A stretch of DNA of 64,000 bases from CAVUNY01 sp963843535. GTDB lineage: Bacteria > Chloroflexota > Anaerolineae > Anaerolineales > Anaerolineaceae. Position 1 is the stretch's first letter. Every line of letters begins with the position of its first letter. This document shows positions 63,153-64,000 of this stretch, piece by piece. The notes below the pieces were generated by a model. That model saw only the letters and a list, made by a program, of their open reading frames with translations, did no database searches and was not told where the DNA came from. The position numbers and the translations under genes were made by a program. The stretch spans positions 124,001 through 188,000 of the forward strand of contig CAWJKU010000004.1 of NCBI GenBank assembly GCA_963843535.1, written 5' to 3'.

Positions 63153-63620
63153 ATGCCGTACTTGATTGATGGTCACAACTTGATTCCGAAAATATCCGGG
63201 ATGAATCTCGCGATGATGGATGACGAGGACCGCCTGGTTGAGATACTGCAGGTGTTTGCCCGGGTGAGTCGAATGCGCGTGGAAGTGTTTTTTGACCAGG
63301 CGCCGCCCACGCGCGGCGGCAAGAAAATGGCCGGTATGGTGAGTGTGCATCACGTTCGCAGCGGGAAAACCGCCGATCAGGCTATCATCGAACGGGTGCG
63401 GCAGCTGGGTAAGAACGCCCGGAATTGGACGGTCGTGACCAGCGACCGGCAGGTCAGGGCAGATGCGCGTGAATTGGAAACGAAGCTTACCAGCTCTGAG
63501 GAGTTTGCGGCCCAACTCAGGAAGGCCCTCCTGGCAGCCCAAGCCAGCCAGAAAGAAAATCCGGCCCCGCCGGGGCCAGATGAAATGGATGAATGGCTGC
63601 GGTTGTTCGGCAAGCGCTGA
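63153..63620 (+). CDS. NYN/YacP-like PIN-fold nuclease
   Basis: The 155-residue protein starts YLIDGHNLIPKI, with the first catalytic Asp of NYN domains, followed by VEVFFDQAPP, TADQAIIERV and WTVVTSDRQVRADARE, the other acidic sites. Such proteins process RNA. A TAAAAT lies 7 bases before the ATG without a clear RBS, so the message may be leaderless. Its stop abuts the convergent gene's stop. Confidence 0.82.
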   Translation: MPYLIDGHNLIPKISGMNLAMMDDEDRLVEILQVFARVSRMRVEVFFDQAPPTRGGKKMAGMVSVHHVRSGKTADQAIIERVRQLGKNARNWTVVTSDRQVRADARELETKLTSSEEFAAQLRKALLAAQASQKENPAPPGPDEMDEWLRLFGKR

Positions 63621-64000
63621 TTATAAATCGCCGCCCAACACTTTTTCACCGGTTGGACCAGGGCTGCCGCCTTTGGGCTCGATGGTAACCCCGAACGATG
63701 TGTAGCTGCCCAACGGCTGGGGAGAACGGATATATAGATAACCGTAGCCGCTTCCAAACACCGAAAAAACGCCCCCGCTGGTGCGAACTCCATCTTTAAT
63801 CAGCCACAACTGGTATTGTTGCGCGGGATCGAGGGTGGTCAACCCGTTGACAACCAGCGTCCCCAAGGTCCCCTGTTTATTAATCAAAAGGACACCGCTG
63901 GCATTTTTGCCAACACTTTCCGGCGGCTGCATCGCCACCAGGTGAAAATCGGAAAAGGTATAAGATTGACCAGGCGCCTGGCGAGCCTGCTGCCATTGGT
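63621..64000 (-). CDS. Anti-sigma-K-like C-terminal domain (5' end outside window)
   Basis: The frame is open to the window edge, and the GTG at 63938 is an internal Val, not a start. The visible 126 residues match the RskA-type extracytoplasmic domain (LINKQGTLGTLVVNGL, DPAQQYQLWLIKDGVRTSGGVF, YTSFGVTIEPKGGSPGPTGEKVL). Such proteins hold an ECF sigma factor inactive through an N-terminal zinc finger, which would lie beyond 64000. Confidence 0.8.
   Translation of the reverse strand, partial: QWQQARQAPGQSYTFSDFHLVAMQPPESVGKNASGVLLINKQGTLGTLVVNGLTTLDPAQQYQLWLIKDGVRTSGGVFSVFGSGYGYLYIRSPQPLGSYTSFGVTIEPKGGSPGPTGEKVLGGDL

Noticed and set aside
1..64000. CRISPR array, tRNA, rRNA, transposon or prophage
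   Set aside because: No regularly spaced direct repeats, cloverleaf sequences, rRNA segments, transposase, integrase or phage structural genes were found.

Overview
The window looks like a chromosome segment of a Chloroflexota bacterium, probably Anaerolineae. This is inferred from style rather than from a marker gene: moderately high GC, many lipoproteins and anchored proteins with Pro/Thr-rich linkers (FecR, VWA, YceI, WD40, gamma/tau linker), a glycine-rich GKN motif shared by two neighbouring proteins, and short or absent 5' leaders. No rRNA, tRNA, CRISPR array, transposase or phage gene was seen. Both window edges cut through genes.

Left part (1-14.3 kb). A FecR/DUF5666 protein is followed by an octaheme cytochrome of the hydroxylamine oxidoreductase (HAO) family with a membrane partner. 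Next comes an iron-uptake operon: a promoter carrying an iron-box-like palindrome, a membrane-anchored DtxR-FeoA fusion, a broken DinB-like gene, a FeoB split into separate GTPase and permease proteins, and a second, soluble DtxR/MntR-type regulator. Then come an M50 protease with CBS domains, a REC-PAS-GGDEF protein, and a three-gene cluster whose first and last products share the GKN motif.

Middle part (14.3-43.5 kb). This holds redox and metabolic genes (a tandem FMN-reductase protein, zwf, an Old Yellow Enzyme, a nitroreductase, a D-amino-acid PLP enzyme, an ATC-hydrolase-like protein). It also holds a nitrogen-control pair: a GlnE with an ACT-like insertion, and an adenylylatable GlnA with leader hairpins. 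A GAF histidine kinase and response regulator follow; the regulator is frameshifted and the aldo/keto reductase behind it has two frameshifts. Then come a methyltransferase, Ada, a quinone-reductase-like enzyme, a MASE1-PAS-GGDEF-EAL protein and a PepF-like peptidase.

Right part (43.5-64 kb). This holds a YbjQ-like protein, a strong candidate for an undescribed structured RNA (about 44395-44798), hpt, a kinase-like gene, a VWA lipoprotein, an S51-like peptidase, a PP2C-like/beta-propeller membrane protein, a polytopic membrane protein, a HerA-like ATPase, YceI and WD40 lipoproteins, the dnaX-ybaB-recR operon, a lamin-tail protein, a NYN nuclease-like protein and the end of an anti-sigma factor.

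Between genes lies a dispersed family of long hairpins. Most carry the same GCGAAGC turn, while the arms differ in sequence yet stay complementary. These hairpins and the 44.4 kb RNA are the least explained structures in the window.
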